This document shows positions 1 to 7,825 of a stretch of DNA of 38,905 nt, in pieces. The notes under the pieces are model-generated. The model did no database searches and was not told where the DNA came from. It saw nothing but the letters and a program-made list of their open reading frames with translations. A program made the translations under genes and the position numbers. The stretch comes from Opitutaceae bacterium. Its GTDB lineage: Bacteria; Verrucomicrobiota; Verrucomicrobiia; Opitutales; Opitutaceae. How positions within the stretch are numbered: position 1 is the stretch's first letter; each line of letters begins with the position of its first letter. The stretch spans positions 1 through 38,905 of the forward strand of contig SXSC01000128.1 of the NCBI GenBank assembly GCA_005792355.1, in the 5' to 3' direction.

Positions 1-133
1 GATCCAAGCGATCAAGTCGGACGCCCGCGGCTTCCGGCGGTTCGAAAACTACCGCGCCAGAATCCTCTTCTTCTGCGGCAAACTCGACCTGATGCCTCAC
101 GTTTCATCCCTCACGACCCACACCGGAGCGTGA
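1..133 (+). pseudogene. ISL3-family transposase, C-terminal end (cut by window start)
   Basis: An open frame runs in from the left edge and stops at a TGA at 131-133, encoding about 43 residues. They include the stretches 'IKSDARGFRRFENYRARI' and 'LFFCGKLDL', which match the characteristic C-terminal end of ISL3-type (DDE) transposases as I remember the family. The catalytic part lies outside the window, so whether the element is intact cannot be judged. A strong hairpin follows about 80 bases after the stop. This is the only transposase coding sequence visible in the window. The family call rests on this short motif only. Confidence 0.7.
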
Positions 134-489
134 AGAAGCAAAATTTTCTCAGCCGCCCGCCGGGACGGTAGTCGGGAAGTTTCGCACCGCGGCACCAAAT
201 CTCAATCGAATCAACGGCCCTTTTTTTGTCACGATCACGACAAAAAAAAGGCCGTTGGTGTGGGTTCGGCACGCGAGGCGCGACAAATCGTCGCGTAACG
301 GTGCGAAGTGGATCGATATCCGCACAGCGCGGCGCCAGGCCGCAACCCGCCTCCGGCGCGTCCGCAACTTCACTCTTGCCCCGCGCCGAAATTCGGCAGC
401 TCTGAACGGAGGGGCGCCCGCAGCCCCGGCCGGCGACGTCTTTTTCTTCGCCGGCTTCCGACGCTCCCCCGCCGAAAAATCCCACTCCG
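134..489. other. Intergenic region upstream of the TonB receptor
   Basis: Apart from the hairpin at 212-257 I see no gene here. The frame that is open from 255 continues antisense-like into the receptor and has the low-complexity Arg/Pro/Ala composition of a shadow frame. The receptor promoter must lie here, but I cannot point to convincing -35/-10 boxes in this GC-rich sequence. There is no clear Shine-Dalgarno before the ATG at 490. Confidence 0.5.
212..257. terminator. 19-bp-stem hairpin with T/A tracts after the transposase
   Basis: Arms at 212-230 and 239-257 are complementary over 19 positions with one mismatch, around an 8-base loop. The left arm ends in a T-run followed by GTC and the right arm begins GAC followed by an A-run, so the stem looks like a bidirectional terminator between the transposase and the receptor gene. 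It could also be part of the IS end, but no second copy of the IS end is available for comparison. Confidence 0.55.
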
Positions 490-3400
490 ATGAACTGCCG
501 AAATTCCCCCCGCTGGCTGCTGGCTTCGCTGGCGCTGACCCTCGCCGCCAAGCTCGTCGCTCAAGTCGCCCCGACCGTTTCCGCCGCGGGCCAGCCCGCG
601 ATAAGCAAGGACGGGCCGATCGTCCTCTCCCCATTCGAAGTCGGCTCGGACACCGAGCGCGGCTACATGTCCACCGCCCTCCTCCAGGGCGGCCGCGGCA
701 AGATCGACCTCGCGGATGTCGCGGGGCAGGTGCAGGTGTTCACGAAGGATTTTCTCGACGATATCGGCGCGACCACGACCGAGGAGGCATTCCTGTTCTC
801 CGCGACGACGCAGACCTACCTCGAAAACGTCAACGGCAACGCCGACTCGCGCCCGGGCTCGCGCAACGGCGCCGACGACTCAAGCAACTCCCGCGGCCTC
901 GGCAACGTGGATCGCACGCGCAATTATTTCCGCACCACCATCGAGCCCGATTCCTACAACACCGAGCGCTTCTCCCTCGTGAGCGGCGCCAATGCCGTGC
1001 AATTCGGCCTCGGCGGTTCCGCCGGCACGGCGGAAAGCACCTCCGCGCGCGCCAACCTCACGCGCAACAGACAAAAGCTTTCGCTCCGGGCCGACAGCTA
1101 TGGTTCCGAGCGCGCCGTCTTCGACCTCAGCCAGGTGCTCATTCCGCGGAAACTCGCCCTGCGGCTCGCCACGCTGCGCGAGAACAAGGAGTATTTTATC
1201 ACTCCCGGCTACGACGACAGTCGCCGCGCCTTCCTCGCGACGACGTGGCAGCCGTTCAGAAACACCACCGTCCGCGTCGAGGGCGAATATCACCACCGCC
1301 GTGACGCGCGCCCCGCGACCACCATGGCCCGTGACAACGGTTACCTGCATTGGCTCGCCTCGCAGCGCGCCGGCACCCCCCAGACCTATCGCAACTTCGC
1401 CGCCACGGCCGCAACCACCGGCCGCCCCGCCGCGCCGACCTTCGCCCTCGCCGACGGCACGACGCGCGCCTATGCCTTCAGCACGAAGTCGCAGCTCTTC
1501 GTCTTTCCCCAAAACGGCAATCCTTCGTTCGTGAATTTTCAGGACGTGCGCAACACGGTCTTCGTCAATATCGCCGACGGCGCCGGCTCGGCTGGCAACA
1601 CCCAGACGCTCATCGATCCGGGCCTCCCGTGGAACACGAACCCCGCCGGCTGGGGGCGCTACAATTTCCGCCGCAGCCGCAACGTCACTGCCACGATTGA
1701 GCAGCGGCTCGCGCGCACGACGTTTGCCGAGCTCGGCTACTCGTTTGAATCCTACCGCAATCAGACTGCGCAGCTTTTCGCCAATAACGCCTACGACATC
1801 CTCGTCGACATCAACGCCTTTCTGCCCGACGGCGTCACCGCCAACCCACTCTACGGCCGCCCTTACCTCGAAGCCAATCGCTCCGCCGGCCAGGGCAACT
1901 GGGCGGATTTCGCCGTCCATCAGGCGCGCGCCGTCGGCACCCATGAGCAGGACTTCACGAAAAACGCCGGCTGGACCCGTCACTTCGGCCTGCACCGGCT
2001 CGGCGTCTTCGCCAGCTACGAGGATTCCGTGACCTACACCCTCGCCCAGCTCCGCAACCTCATTATCGGCAAGCCCAGTTTCCTCTCCGCCGCCGCGCAA
2101 AACAACCCGCTGAGCATCGAGCGCGAGCTCAACATGCGCCAATACCTTCCGGTCTTCGGCAGCACGGGCGACCCGCGCGCCTACGGCCTCGCCGCCCCGA
2201 CCGCCTACGGCGATTTGATGGAGACACTTTGGTTTGCGACCGCCGCAGGTGAGCGCTTCGGCGTCACCTCTTTCCAAAATCCCGTCGGCGGCGTCGGCAC
2301 CGCGCCGTCCGCGAACCATCTCCAGCGCGGCTCGCTCGCCGGGAGCACCTCGAGTGTGTTTTTCAAAAACCACCTCGTGGCCAACGTCGGCGTCCGCTAC
2401 GATCGCGTGCGCAATTCCAACTTCGGCTCCTTCCAGCCGATCCTCACCGAAGGCCCGATCACCCCGCAAAACCCCCTCGGCACCGGCTACCGGGCCTACG
2501 CCGATTTTCGCGAGAAGGAACCCGCGTCCGTCTGGACGCCCTACCGCTCCGCCACGCGCTGGAACTACGGCTTCATCGTCCGGCCGCCGTGGCTCGAGCG
2601 CTGGGTCTCCTTCGGTTACGACTACTCGCGCAATGCCTCGCTGAACGAGGTCGCCGTCGTGCGCGACGTCACGGGCACCGTCGTCGAGCCCAACTACGGC
2701 GAGTCCCGCGAATACTCCGTGCGCTTCCGCCTCCTCGACGACCGCCTCAACTTCAAGGTCAACTACTTCAATTCTCTCAATCGCAATACCACGCTCGGCG
2801 ACTCCGGCCTCCGCCAGAATCTGATCAATTTCGAGCAGCAGCTCCACCTCAACGATCCGACCTACCCGATCAACCCGCTCTTCCTCCCGGCACGCAACCC
2901 GCTCCCCGCCGATTTCCGTCTGCCGGGCGACCGCAACAGCAAGGGCCTCGAGATCGAAGTCACGTTCAACCCGACGCGCAACTGGCGCATCTTCCTGAAC
3001 GCGGGCCGCACCAAAACCGTCATCGACGACATCTCCACGCAGCCGTGGTATGACTACCTCGACGCCAAGCTCGCCACGTGGCGCGCCTACGGCGGCGGTT
3101 GGTCCACCGCCGCCTACGATGCCACCCGCGCGGTGGATGCCGCCCACGCGCAACTCATCCAGGGCCCCCTCGATGATATCCAGGCCAGCCTCGGCAACCC
3201 CGGTGGCAACTCCCAGACTTGGCGCTCAAATCTCGTCGCCACGCGCAGCTTCACCGCAGGCCGCCTCAAAGGCGCGACCACGTCGGTTAATTTCCGCTAT
3301 CGGGCCCCGTCCGTGATCGGCTTTCCCAACAAAATCGACGCCAAGGGTCGCACTCGCACCAACCGCGACAATCCCTACTACTCCGAGCGCTACCTCCTGA

Positions 3401-3588
3401 CCGGCCTGATGGCGAACTACCGCTTTCGCGGCTTCGGGAACTCCTCCTGCCGCGTGCAACTTAATATCAACAACGTCTTCAACACGAAGCGCGTCTTCGT
3501 CACCCGCACCTTCACCAACGGCACCCCGCGCAATTACGGCCGGCAGGCGGGCCGGGAGTTTCTGCTCTCGGTGGACATCGAGCGCTGA
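490..3588 (+). CDS. TonB-dependent outer-membrane receptor
   Basis: A 1032-residue outer-membrane receptor that would import a ligand, probably an oligosaccharide, using TonB energy. Residues 1-25 form a Sec signal peptide (hydrophobic LLASLALTLAA core, AQ cleavage region). Residues 44-51 (IVLSPFEV) match the TonB-box-like motif usual in Opitutaceae receptors. A plug domain follows from about residue 60 (VAGQVQVFTKDFLDDIGATT, then SLVSGANAVQFG), and the rest is a beta-barrel rich in alternating aromatic strands. The protein ends in a strand-like LLSVDIER instead of the usual terminal Phe. There is no N-terminal STN domain and no SusD partner downstream. It is the first gene of a cluster with two predicted exported toroid-fold proteins and a sulfatase, which suggests it takes up products of sulfated-polysaccharide degradation. 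The family call is secure; the substrate is inferred from neighbours only. Confidence 0.93.
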   Translation: MNCRNSPRWLLASLALTLAAKLVAQVAPTVSAAGQPAISKDGPIVLSPFEVGSDTERGYMSTALLQGGRGKIDLADVAGQVQVFTKDFLDDIGATTTEEAFLFSATTQTYLENVNGNADSRPGSRNGADDSSNSRGLGNVDRTRNYFRTTIEPDSYNTERFSLVSGANAVQFGLGGSAGTAESTSARANLTRNRQKLSLRADSYGSERAVFDLSQVLIPRKLALRLATLRENKEYFITPGYDDSRRAFLATTWQPFRNTTVRVEGEYHHRRDARPATTMARDNGYLHWLASQRAGTPQTYRNFAATAATTGRPAAPTFALADGTTRAYAFSTKSQLFVFPQNGNPSFVNFQDVRNTVFVNIADGAGSAGNTQTLIDPGLPWNTNPAGWGRYNFRRSRNVTATIEQRLARTTFAELGYSFESYRNQTAQLFANNAYDILVDINAFLPDGVTANPLYGRPYLEANRSAGQGNWADFAVHQARAVGTHEQDFTKNAGWTRHFGLHRLGVFASYEDSVTYTLAQLRNLIIGKPSFLSAAAQNNPLSIERELNMRQYLPVFGSTGDPRAYGLAAPTAYGDLMETLWFATAAGERFGVTSFQNPVGGVGTAPSANHLQRGSLAGSTSSVFFKNHLVANVGVRYDRVRNSNFGSFQPILTEGPITPQNPLGTGYRAYADFREKEPASVWTPYRSATRWNYGFIVRPPWLERWVSFGYDYSRNASLNEVAVVRDVTGTVVEPNYGESREYSVRFRLLDDRLNFKVNYFNSLNRNTTLGDSGLRQNLINFEQQLHLNDPTYPINPLFLPARNPLPADFRLPGDRNSKGLEIEVTFNPTRNWRIFLNAGRTKTVIDDISTQPWYDYLDAKLATWRAYGGGWSTAAYDATRAVDAAHAQLIQGPLDDIQASLGNPGGNSQTWRSNLVATRSFTAGRLKGATTSVNFRYRAPSVIGFPNKIDAKGRTRTNRDNPYYSERYLLTGLMANYRFRGFGNSSCRVQLNINNVFNTKRVFVTRTFTNGTPRNYGRQAGREFLLSVDIER

Positions 3589-3667
3589 GGCCGCCAACCG
3601 GAATGACCGCCAGGGCGACGTGGGCAAGTGTTTTGGCAGGGCAGGGCGGAAAAAAATGTCGGGTTTT

Positions 3668-3707
3668 ATTCGTGTCGATTCGCGTCGATTCGTGGTTGAA
3701 CTGAATT
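3668..3707 (-). repeat. Partial inverted copy of dispersed repeat (family with 11666 and 16280)
   Basis: Read on the - strand, this 40-base segment matches the sequence just before and at the start of the 103-base repeat at 11666: AATTCAGTTCAACCACGAAT, then GAATCGACACGAAT. It contains an internal near-tandem 'cgtgtcgatt' / 'cgcgtcgatt'. It lies outside any gene. Confidence 0.65.
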
Positions 3708-3737
3708 GGTCCGTCGCACTGCAATCGAACCGATCGA

Positions 3738-3962
3738 TTAGCGACCAGTCGCATCTCCCGGTTGACGGTCCCGCGAACGCTTTCTGCAACGCGATTTCGG
3801 AGGGCTGCGCTTCGTCGCAGCCGAGTCTGGATCCAAATGCAACGGCGCCGACAAAGCCCGTTCGACAGGCTCAGGGTCCCGAGCGGGGTCGAGGGACGGC
3901 GCCCTCCGAAACAGACCTCCCCTCACCGTCAACTCGGAGATGCACCCTTAGCGACCAGTCGC
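3738..3962. repeat. MITE-like palindromic element, 225 bp, bounded by a 15-bp repeat
   Basis: The same 15-mer, ttagcgaccagtcgc, lies at both ends (3738-3752 and 3948-3962) and is itself nearly palindromic (gcgac-ca-gtcgc). Just inside lie 19-base inverted arms that match at 17 of 19 positions: gcatctcccggttgacggt, and the complement of accgtcaactcggagatgc. Further in, tttcggagggc (from 3798) pairs with gccctccgaaa (3901-3911). The centre holds two more hairpin-forming segments, including ggctgcg-cttcgt-cgcagcc near 3806-3825. The whole unit could fold into one long imperfect hairpin. It has no coding capacity. A non-autonomous transposon-like or REP-type element is the best reading. Confidence 0.6.
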
Positions 3963-4012
3963 CGGGCTTTCTCCTCGCGCCTGTCCGAACGTTGAGGCGA
4001 GAATTCGCGGTT

Positions 4013-5755
4013 GTGAAGACCACGCCCAGCTCCGCCTCCCGCCGCGAATTCTTGAAAAACAGCGCGGCCGTCGTCGCTCTCGGTTCGCTCGGCGCCGGCC
4101 GGCTCGCAGCGGCTGACACCGCGCCCAGCGAACTCGTGCGCGACCTCATTCGCGCCAACGACGCCCAGATTCCCCAGCTGCTCACCCAGCAGGAGCACCG
4201 CGCCGGCCATCGCTGGCTCGGCGGACTGGTCGACGGCCACGGCCTGCACACGGCCGGCGGCACCTCGGGTTTCATCGTCGCCCTCACCTGCGCCGTCTGC
4301 TCCCCGGGCGGCAGGTATCACGGCTCCGCCGAACTCGCCGAACCGCTGCGCCTCGCGGCCCGCTACCTGCTCGCCGCCCAGTACGACGACGGCACGGTCG
4401 ACTACTACGCCACGAATTTTCGCTCGCCTCCCGACATGGCTTTCATCCTTGAGAACCTGTGCCCGGCGTACGCACTGCTGCGGGCCAGCCCCGTGCCCGC
4501 GCTTGCCGCCGTCGCGGCCGACCTCGGCAAGTTCATCGTCCGGGGCGGCGCCGGGCTGGTCACCGGCGGCATTCACACGCCGAACCATCGGTGGGTCGTC
4601 TGCGCCGCGCTGGCGGCGGCGAACGCGCTGTTCCCGAATCCGAAATACGTGGCCCGCATCGACCAGTGGCTGGCGGAGAACATCGATCTCGATCCCGACG
4701 GGCAATACACGGAAAAAAGCACGACGGTGTATTCTCCGGTGGTGAACCGATCGTTGATCCACGTGGCGAAATTGCTCCGGCGCCCCGAGCTCTACGAGCC
4801 GGTGCGGAAGAACCTCGAGATGACGCTCTACTACGTGCATCCGGATGGCGAGGTCGTCACCGAGGCGTCGCGCCGGCAGGATCGCTATCAACGCGGCAGC
4901 ATGGCGCGGTACTATTATTCCTATCGCACGCTCGCGCTGCTGGACGGCAACGGCCGGTTTGCGGCGATGGCGCGGCAGATCGAGCGCACGGCGCGGACGC
5001 AGCTTGGCGAGCTCCTCGCGTTTCTCACCGACCCGGGCCTGGCGCGCGACCTGCCGCCCGATGCCCCGCTGCCCACGGACTACGCCAGGGTTTTCACCTA
5101 TTCCAGTCTCGCGCGCATCCGGCGCGGCGCGGCCAGCGGCACAATTCTCGCGGGCAACACCACGCTGTTTTCGTTCCGCCAGGGCGCGGCCGCGCTCGAG
5201 GCGGTGCGGCTCGCGAGCGCGTTTTTCGGCAAGGGCCAGTTCATGAGCGACGAGCTCGAGGTGCGCGACGGTCGTTACGTGCTGCGCCAGGAACTCGACG
5301 GGCCGTATTTTCAGCCGCTGACGAAGGACCAGATCGCCGGTGGTGAGCACACGAAGATGGCGCCCAACGGCACACTCGCCCCCAACACCAAGGCGCTGCG
5401 GGTCCGCAGCAATGTGCAGACGCTCCAGTCGGTCGTCACGATTACCGAAAACGCGGGGAAGTTCGAACTCGCCATCTCGGTGCAAGGCACGCCGGAAGTG
5501 CCCGTGGCGATTGAACTCGCGTTCCGCACCGGCGGAAAGCTGCACGGGGTGGAGCCGGTGACGGGCGTGCCCGGGGCGTTTCTGCTCCGCACCGGCACGG
5601 GTCGTTACGTGTTCGGCGAGGATGCGATCGAGTTTGGTCCCGGCCGCGCCGACCACAGCTACACCCAGCTGCGGGGAGCCCTGCCGAAGTGGGAGGGGCA
5701 GAGCGTCTATCTCACAGGACTGACGCCGTTTCAGGCGACCGTGAGGATCGGGTAG
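4013..5755 (+). CDS. Tat-exported protein, predicted alpha/alpha-toroid polysaccharide-active enzyme
   Basis: A 580-residue protein starting at the GTG at 4013. The start was chosen because a canonical twin-arginine signal follows at once (S9-R-R-E-F-L-K15, then hydrophobic SAAVVALGSLGAG and a LAAAD cleavage region); the upstream open frame looks non-coding. Folded, cofactor-bearing or metal-bearing export is implied. Residues ~40-370 are helix-rich with repeated aromatic/His patterns (HRWLGGLVDGHG, NHRWVVCAALA, DGQYTEKSTTVYSPVVNRSLIHVA, RRQDRYQRGSMARYYYSYR) that recall the alpha/alpha-toroid of polysaccharide lyases and unsaturated-glucuronyl hydrolases. Residues ~400-580 are beta-rich, like the beta-sandwich found after such toroids. 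I cannot assign a CAZy family. Its position between a TonB receptor and a sulfatase supports a role in polysaccharide breakdown in the periplasm or outside the cell. Confidence 0.72.
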   Translation: MKTTPSSASRREFLKNSAAVVALGSLGAGRLAAADTAPSELVRDLIRANDAQIPQLLTQQEHRAGHRWLGGLVDGHGLHTAGGTSGFIVALTCAVCSPGGRYHGSAELAEPLRLAARYLLAAQYDDGTVDYYATNFRSPPDMAFILENLCPAYALLRASPVPALAAVAADLGKFIVRGGAGLVTGGIHTPNHRWVVCAALAAANALFPNPKYVARIDQWLAENIDLDPDGQYTEKSTTVYSPVVNRSLIHVAKLLRRPELYEPVRKNLEMTLYYVHPDGEVVTEASRRQDRYQRGSMARYYYSYRTLALLDGNGRFAAMARQIERTARTQLGELLAFLTDPGLARDLPPDAPLPTDYARVFTYSSLARIRRGAASGTILAGNTTLFSFRQGAAALEAVRLASAFFGKGQFMSDELEVRDGRYVLRQELDGPYFQPLTKDQIAGGEHTKMAPNGTLAPNTKALRVRSNVQTLQSVVTITENAGKFELAISVQGTPEVPVAIELAFRTGGKLHGVEPVTGVPGAFLLRTGTGRYVFGEDAIEFGPGRADHSYTQLRGALPKWEGQSVYLTGLTPFQATVRIG

Positions 5756-5792
5756 TTATTTGATGGGTTTACCTGGTTGGCAGCTTTCCCGG

Positions 5793-5910
5793 AAATCTAA
5801 AATCTTGAATCTAGAATCTGTCATCTCGGAATTTCCAAACCATCGTTCCGAGCAGCTCTCCCGGATTGGAAATCCCAGATTTAAGATTCTAGATTTAAGA
5901 TTCTAGATTT
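5793..5910. repeat. AT-rich inverted repeat region between two enzyme genes
   Basis: AATCTAGAATCT-type words at 5793-5819 are matched in inverted orientation by a tandem of agatttaagattct units at 5877-5910. Between them, ggaatttccaa near 5828 and ttggaaatcc near 5866 form a second nested inverted pair. The segment is strikingly AT-rich against the GC-rich background. It could fold into a large cruciform or act as a terminator or transcript-stabilising structure in the 180-base gap after 5755. Confidence 0.6.
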
Positions 5911-5935
5911 CACGATTTCCGCATCAGCCCCTCCC

Positions 5936-7633
5936 ATGCGCCCTTCCTGCCGCCTCGGCCTCGCCACCATTTTGCTCTCGGCCGGGGTGTCCGCCGCCGC
6001 GCCGGCGCCCGGCCGGGCGGCCTTTGAGCAGGCCACCGCCCACGGCGCGCTGGTGCAGGAAGGGCTCAACCGCTGCAACCGCTACCTGCACGCGTGGCTC
6101 GACACCGCGGAACCCACGACCGGACTCATCCCGCGCAACCTGACCGACAGTCCGTATTGGAACGGCAAGGACAGCGCGGCCGACAACTACCCGTTCCTGG
6201 TGCTCAGCGCCGATTTCACCGAACGCCCGCTCCTCGCCACCCGCCTCCGGCCGATGTTGGAGGCGGAGCGCAAGCTCACCGCCCGCCCCGGCTGGCTGCG
6301 CCTAACCGATGACTACAACCTCCAGGGCATCCCCGGCCTCCGGCATCCCACACCCAACGCCGAACGAATTTTCTTCAACTCCGCCGAGTACGTGAAAGAC
6401 GGATTGCTTGCGCTCACCGAGTGGCTCGGCCCGAGCCCGTGGAGCGAGCGCATGTTTGAACTCGTCGACGATTCCTTCGCGCTCGCGGCGGTCGAGACAC
6501 CGTTTGGGCCGGTTCCGCTCAAGGGGACCGACAAGGCGGTCGGCGTCGAGGTGAGCGGCGACTTCCTGCAGACGCTGGCCCGCATCTATTGGATGAGCGG
6601 ACGCGAGGAAAAATATCTGCGTTGGGGCATCCGTCTGGCCGACAGTTACCTGCTGCCCGAGGGCAAGAACCACCCGACCCGCGATTTTGCCGTGCTCCGG
6701 CTGCGCGATCACGGCTGTGAAATCGTGAGCGGCCTCTGCGAGTTTTACGCGACGTTGCACTATGCCGGTCAGCTGCCGGGCGGGGCGGAATGGGCGGAGA
6801 AGCAGGCTGCCTACGCGCCGCACATTCACGAGATGCTCCGCCGCATTCTGGAAGTGGGGGTGAATCGCGACGGGCTTTTCTATAACGGCGTGAATCCGCA
6901 AACCGGCGCGTTGGTCGATCGCGGCGTCTCCGACTCGTGGGGCTATGTGTACGACGCCTTTTACACCGTATTCATGGTCGACGGCACCGAGGTCTACCGT
7001 GAGGCGATCGTGCGCCCGCTCGCGGCGCTCGATGCCAATTACCGAGATTACGGGTGGGAGCCGCGGGCCGACCGGCAGGCGTTTCCCCATGGCAGCCAGG
7101 ACGGCTACGCCGATGCGATCGAGAGCGCGCTCAATCTCTACAACCGCTTCACGGGCGATCCCCGGGTGGCGTCGGTGGTCGCGTGGATGGATTCCGAAAT
7201 CAAGATCATGTGGTCGTCCCAGCGGGCCAACGGCATCATCGAAGGCTGGCACGGCGACGGGAACTTCGCCCGCACCACGATCATGTACTGCCTCTGGAAA
7301 ACCCAGGGGGTCACGGCGCAGCCGTGGCGCGCCGATCTCCGGCTCGGTGCGGTGCGCGACGGTGATGCGCTCAAGCTCGTACTCTCCACCGAAAAACCGT
7401 GGAACGGCACCCTCGTCTTCGACCGGCCGCGCCACGCGGAGCACCTGCGGCTCCCGGCCGACTGGCCGCGCATCAACCAGTTTCCCGAGTGGTTCACCGT
7501 GCAGGAGGGCGCGACCTACGCGATTCGCACCGGCGGAGACGGGGCGCAAGTCAGCGCCCGCGCGAAACTCGCGGGCGGTTTCCCGGTGACGCTCGGGGCG
7601 AATTCGAAGCTGGAACTGACGGTGAGTCCTTAA
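5936..7633 (+). CDS. Exported predicted six-hairpin (alpha/alpha) glycosidase-like protein
   Basis: A 565-residue protein with a Sec signal at residues 1-22 (LGLATILLSAGVSAAAPA). The body (~30-460) is a series of helical hairpins with conserved-looking aromatic and acidic clusters: NRYLHAWLDTAEPTTGLIPRN, YWNGKDSAADNYPFLVLSAD, DHGCEIVSGLCEFY, SDSWGYVYDAFYTVFMVDGT, HGSQDGYADAIESALNLYNRF and IIEGWHGDGNFARTTIMYCLWKTQG (split here at WHGDG). This is typical of (alpha/alpha)6 glycosidases. The last ~100 residues are beta-rich (PWNGTLVFDRP, FTVQEGATYAIRT). I do not recognise a specific family or catalytic pair. It lies 180 bases after the Tat protein and 192 before the sulfatase, on the same strand, and probably acts on the same polysaccharide. 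No good Shine-Dalgarno is visible; the ATG is chosen because it precedes the signal peptide directly. Confidence 0.72.
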   Translation: MRPSCRLGLATILLSAGVSAAAPAPGRAAFEQATAHGALVQEGLNRCNRYLHAWLDTAEPTTGLIPRNLTDSPYWNGKDSAADNYPFLVLSADFTERPLLATRLRPMLEAERKLTARPGWLRLTDDYNLQGIPGLRHPTPNAERIFFNSAEYVKDGLLALTEWLGPSPWSERMFELVDDSFALAAVETPFGPVPLKGTDKAVGVEVSGDFLQTLARIYWMSGREEKYLRWGIRLADSYLLPEGKNHPTRDFAVLRLRDHGCEIVSGLCEFYATLHYAGQLPGGAEWAEKQAAYAPHIHEMLRRILEVGVNRDGLFYNGVNPQTGALVDRGVSDSWGYVYDAFYTVFMVDGTEVYREAIVRPLAALDANYRDYGWEPRADRQAFPHGSQDGYADAIESALNLYNRFTGDPRVASVVAWMDSEIKIMWSSQRANGIIEGWHGDGNFARTTIMYCLWKTQGVTAQPWRADLRLGAVRDGDALKLVLSTEKPWNGTLVFDRPRHAEHLRLPADWPRINQFPEWFTVQEGATYAIRTGGDGAQVSARAKLAGGFPVTLGANSKLELTVSP

Positions 7634-7698
7634 ACCCATCAGGCGACCGCAACCGTAGGCTGGTCCCCGCCGCATCTTTCTCATTCCTCCTTCTCATA

Positions 7699-7746
7699 AT
7701 CTTTCTCTTCCGGTAAAGCTCCGATCACCTGACGAAAGAGAAAGAT
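7699..7746. repeat. Hairpin of purine/pyrimidine tracts
   Basis: atctttctctt at 7699-7709 is the exact complement of aagagaaagat at 7736-7746 (11-bp stem, 26-base loop). A further related word, agagaaagat, follows at about 7756. It lies in the 192-base gap between the glycosidase-like gene and the sulfatase. It may be a transcript-end or processing structure, but it lacks the T-run of a standard terminator. Confidence 0.5.
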
Positions 7747-7825
7747 AAAGCGAAGAGAGAAAGATCGGAAAATCGTCGTAGCAGGTGACGAACTGGATCG
7801 ATAGTAGCCGAAAACGAACCCAACT

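Larger units (their letters stand above)
3589..4012. other. Repeat-rich intergenic region between receptor and Tat protein
   Basis: This 424-base gap carries an inverted partial copy of a dispersed repeat (3668-3707) and a 225-base palindromic element (3738-3962). A reading frame is open from 3620 into the next gene, but its translation has no protein-like character. The genuine start is better placed at the GTG at 4013, directly before a twin-arginine signal. No classic terminator follows the receptor. Confidence 0.6.

Noticed and set aside
880..3153. Long open frame on the - strand inside the TonB receptor (757 codons)
   Set aside because: Shadow of a GC-rich gene: no signal, no motif, Gly/Val/Ala/Arg-rich composition, while the + strand frame has clear receptor motifs.
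3620..4012. N-terminal extension of the Tat protein
   Set aside because: Runs through repeat elements and has no protein character; the Tat signal at 4013 defines the start.
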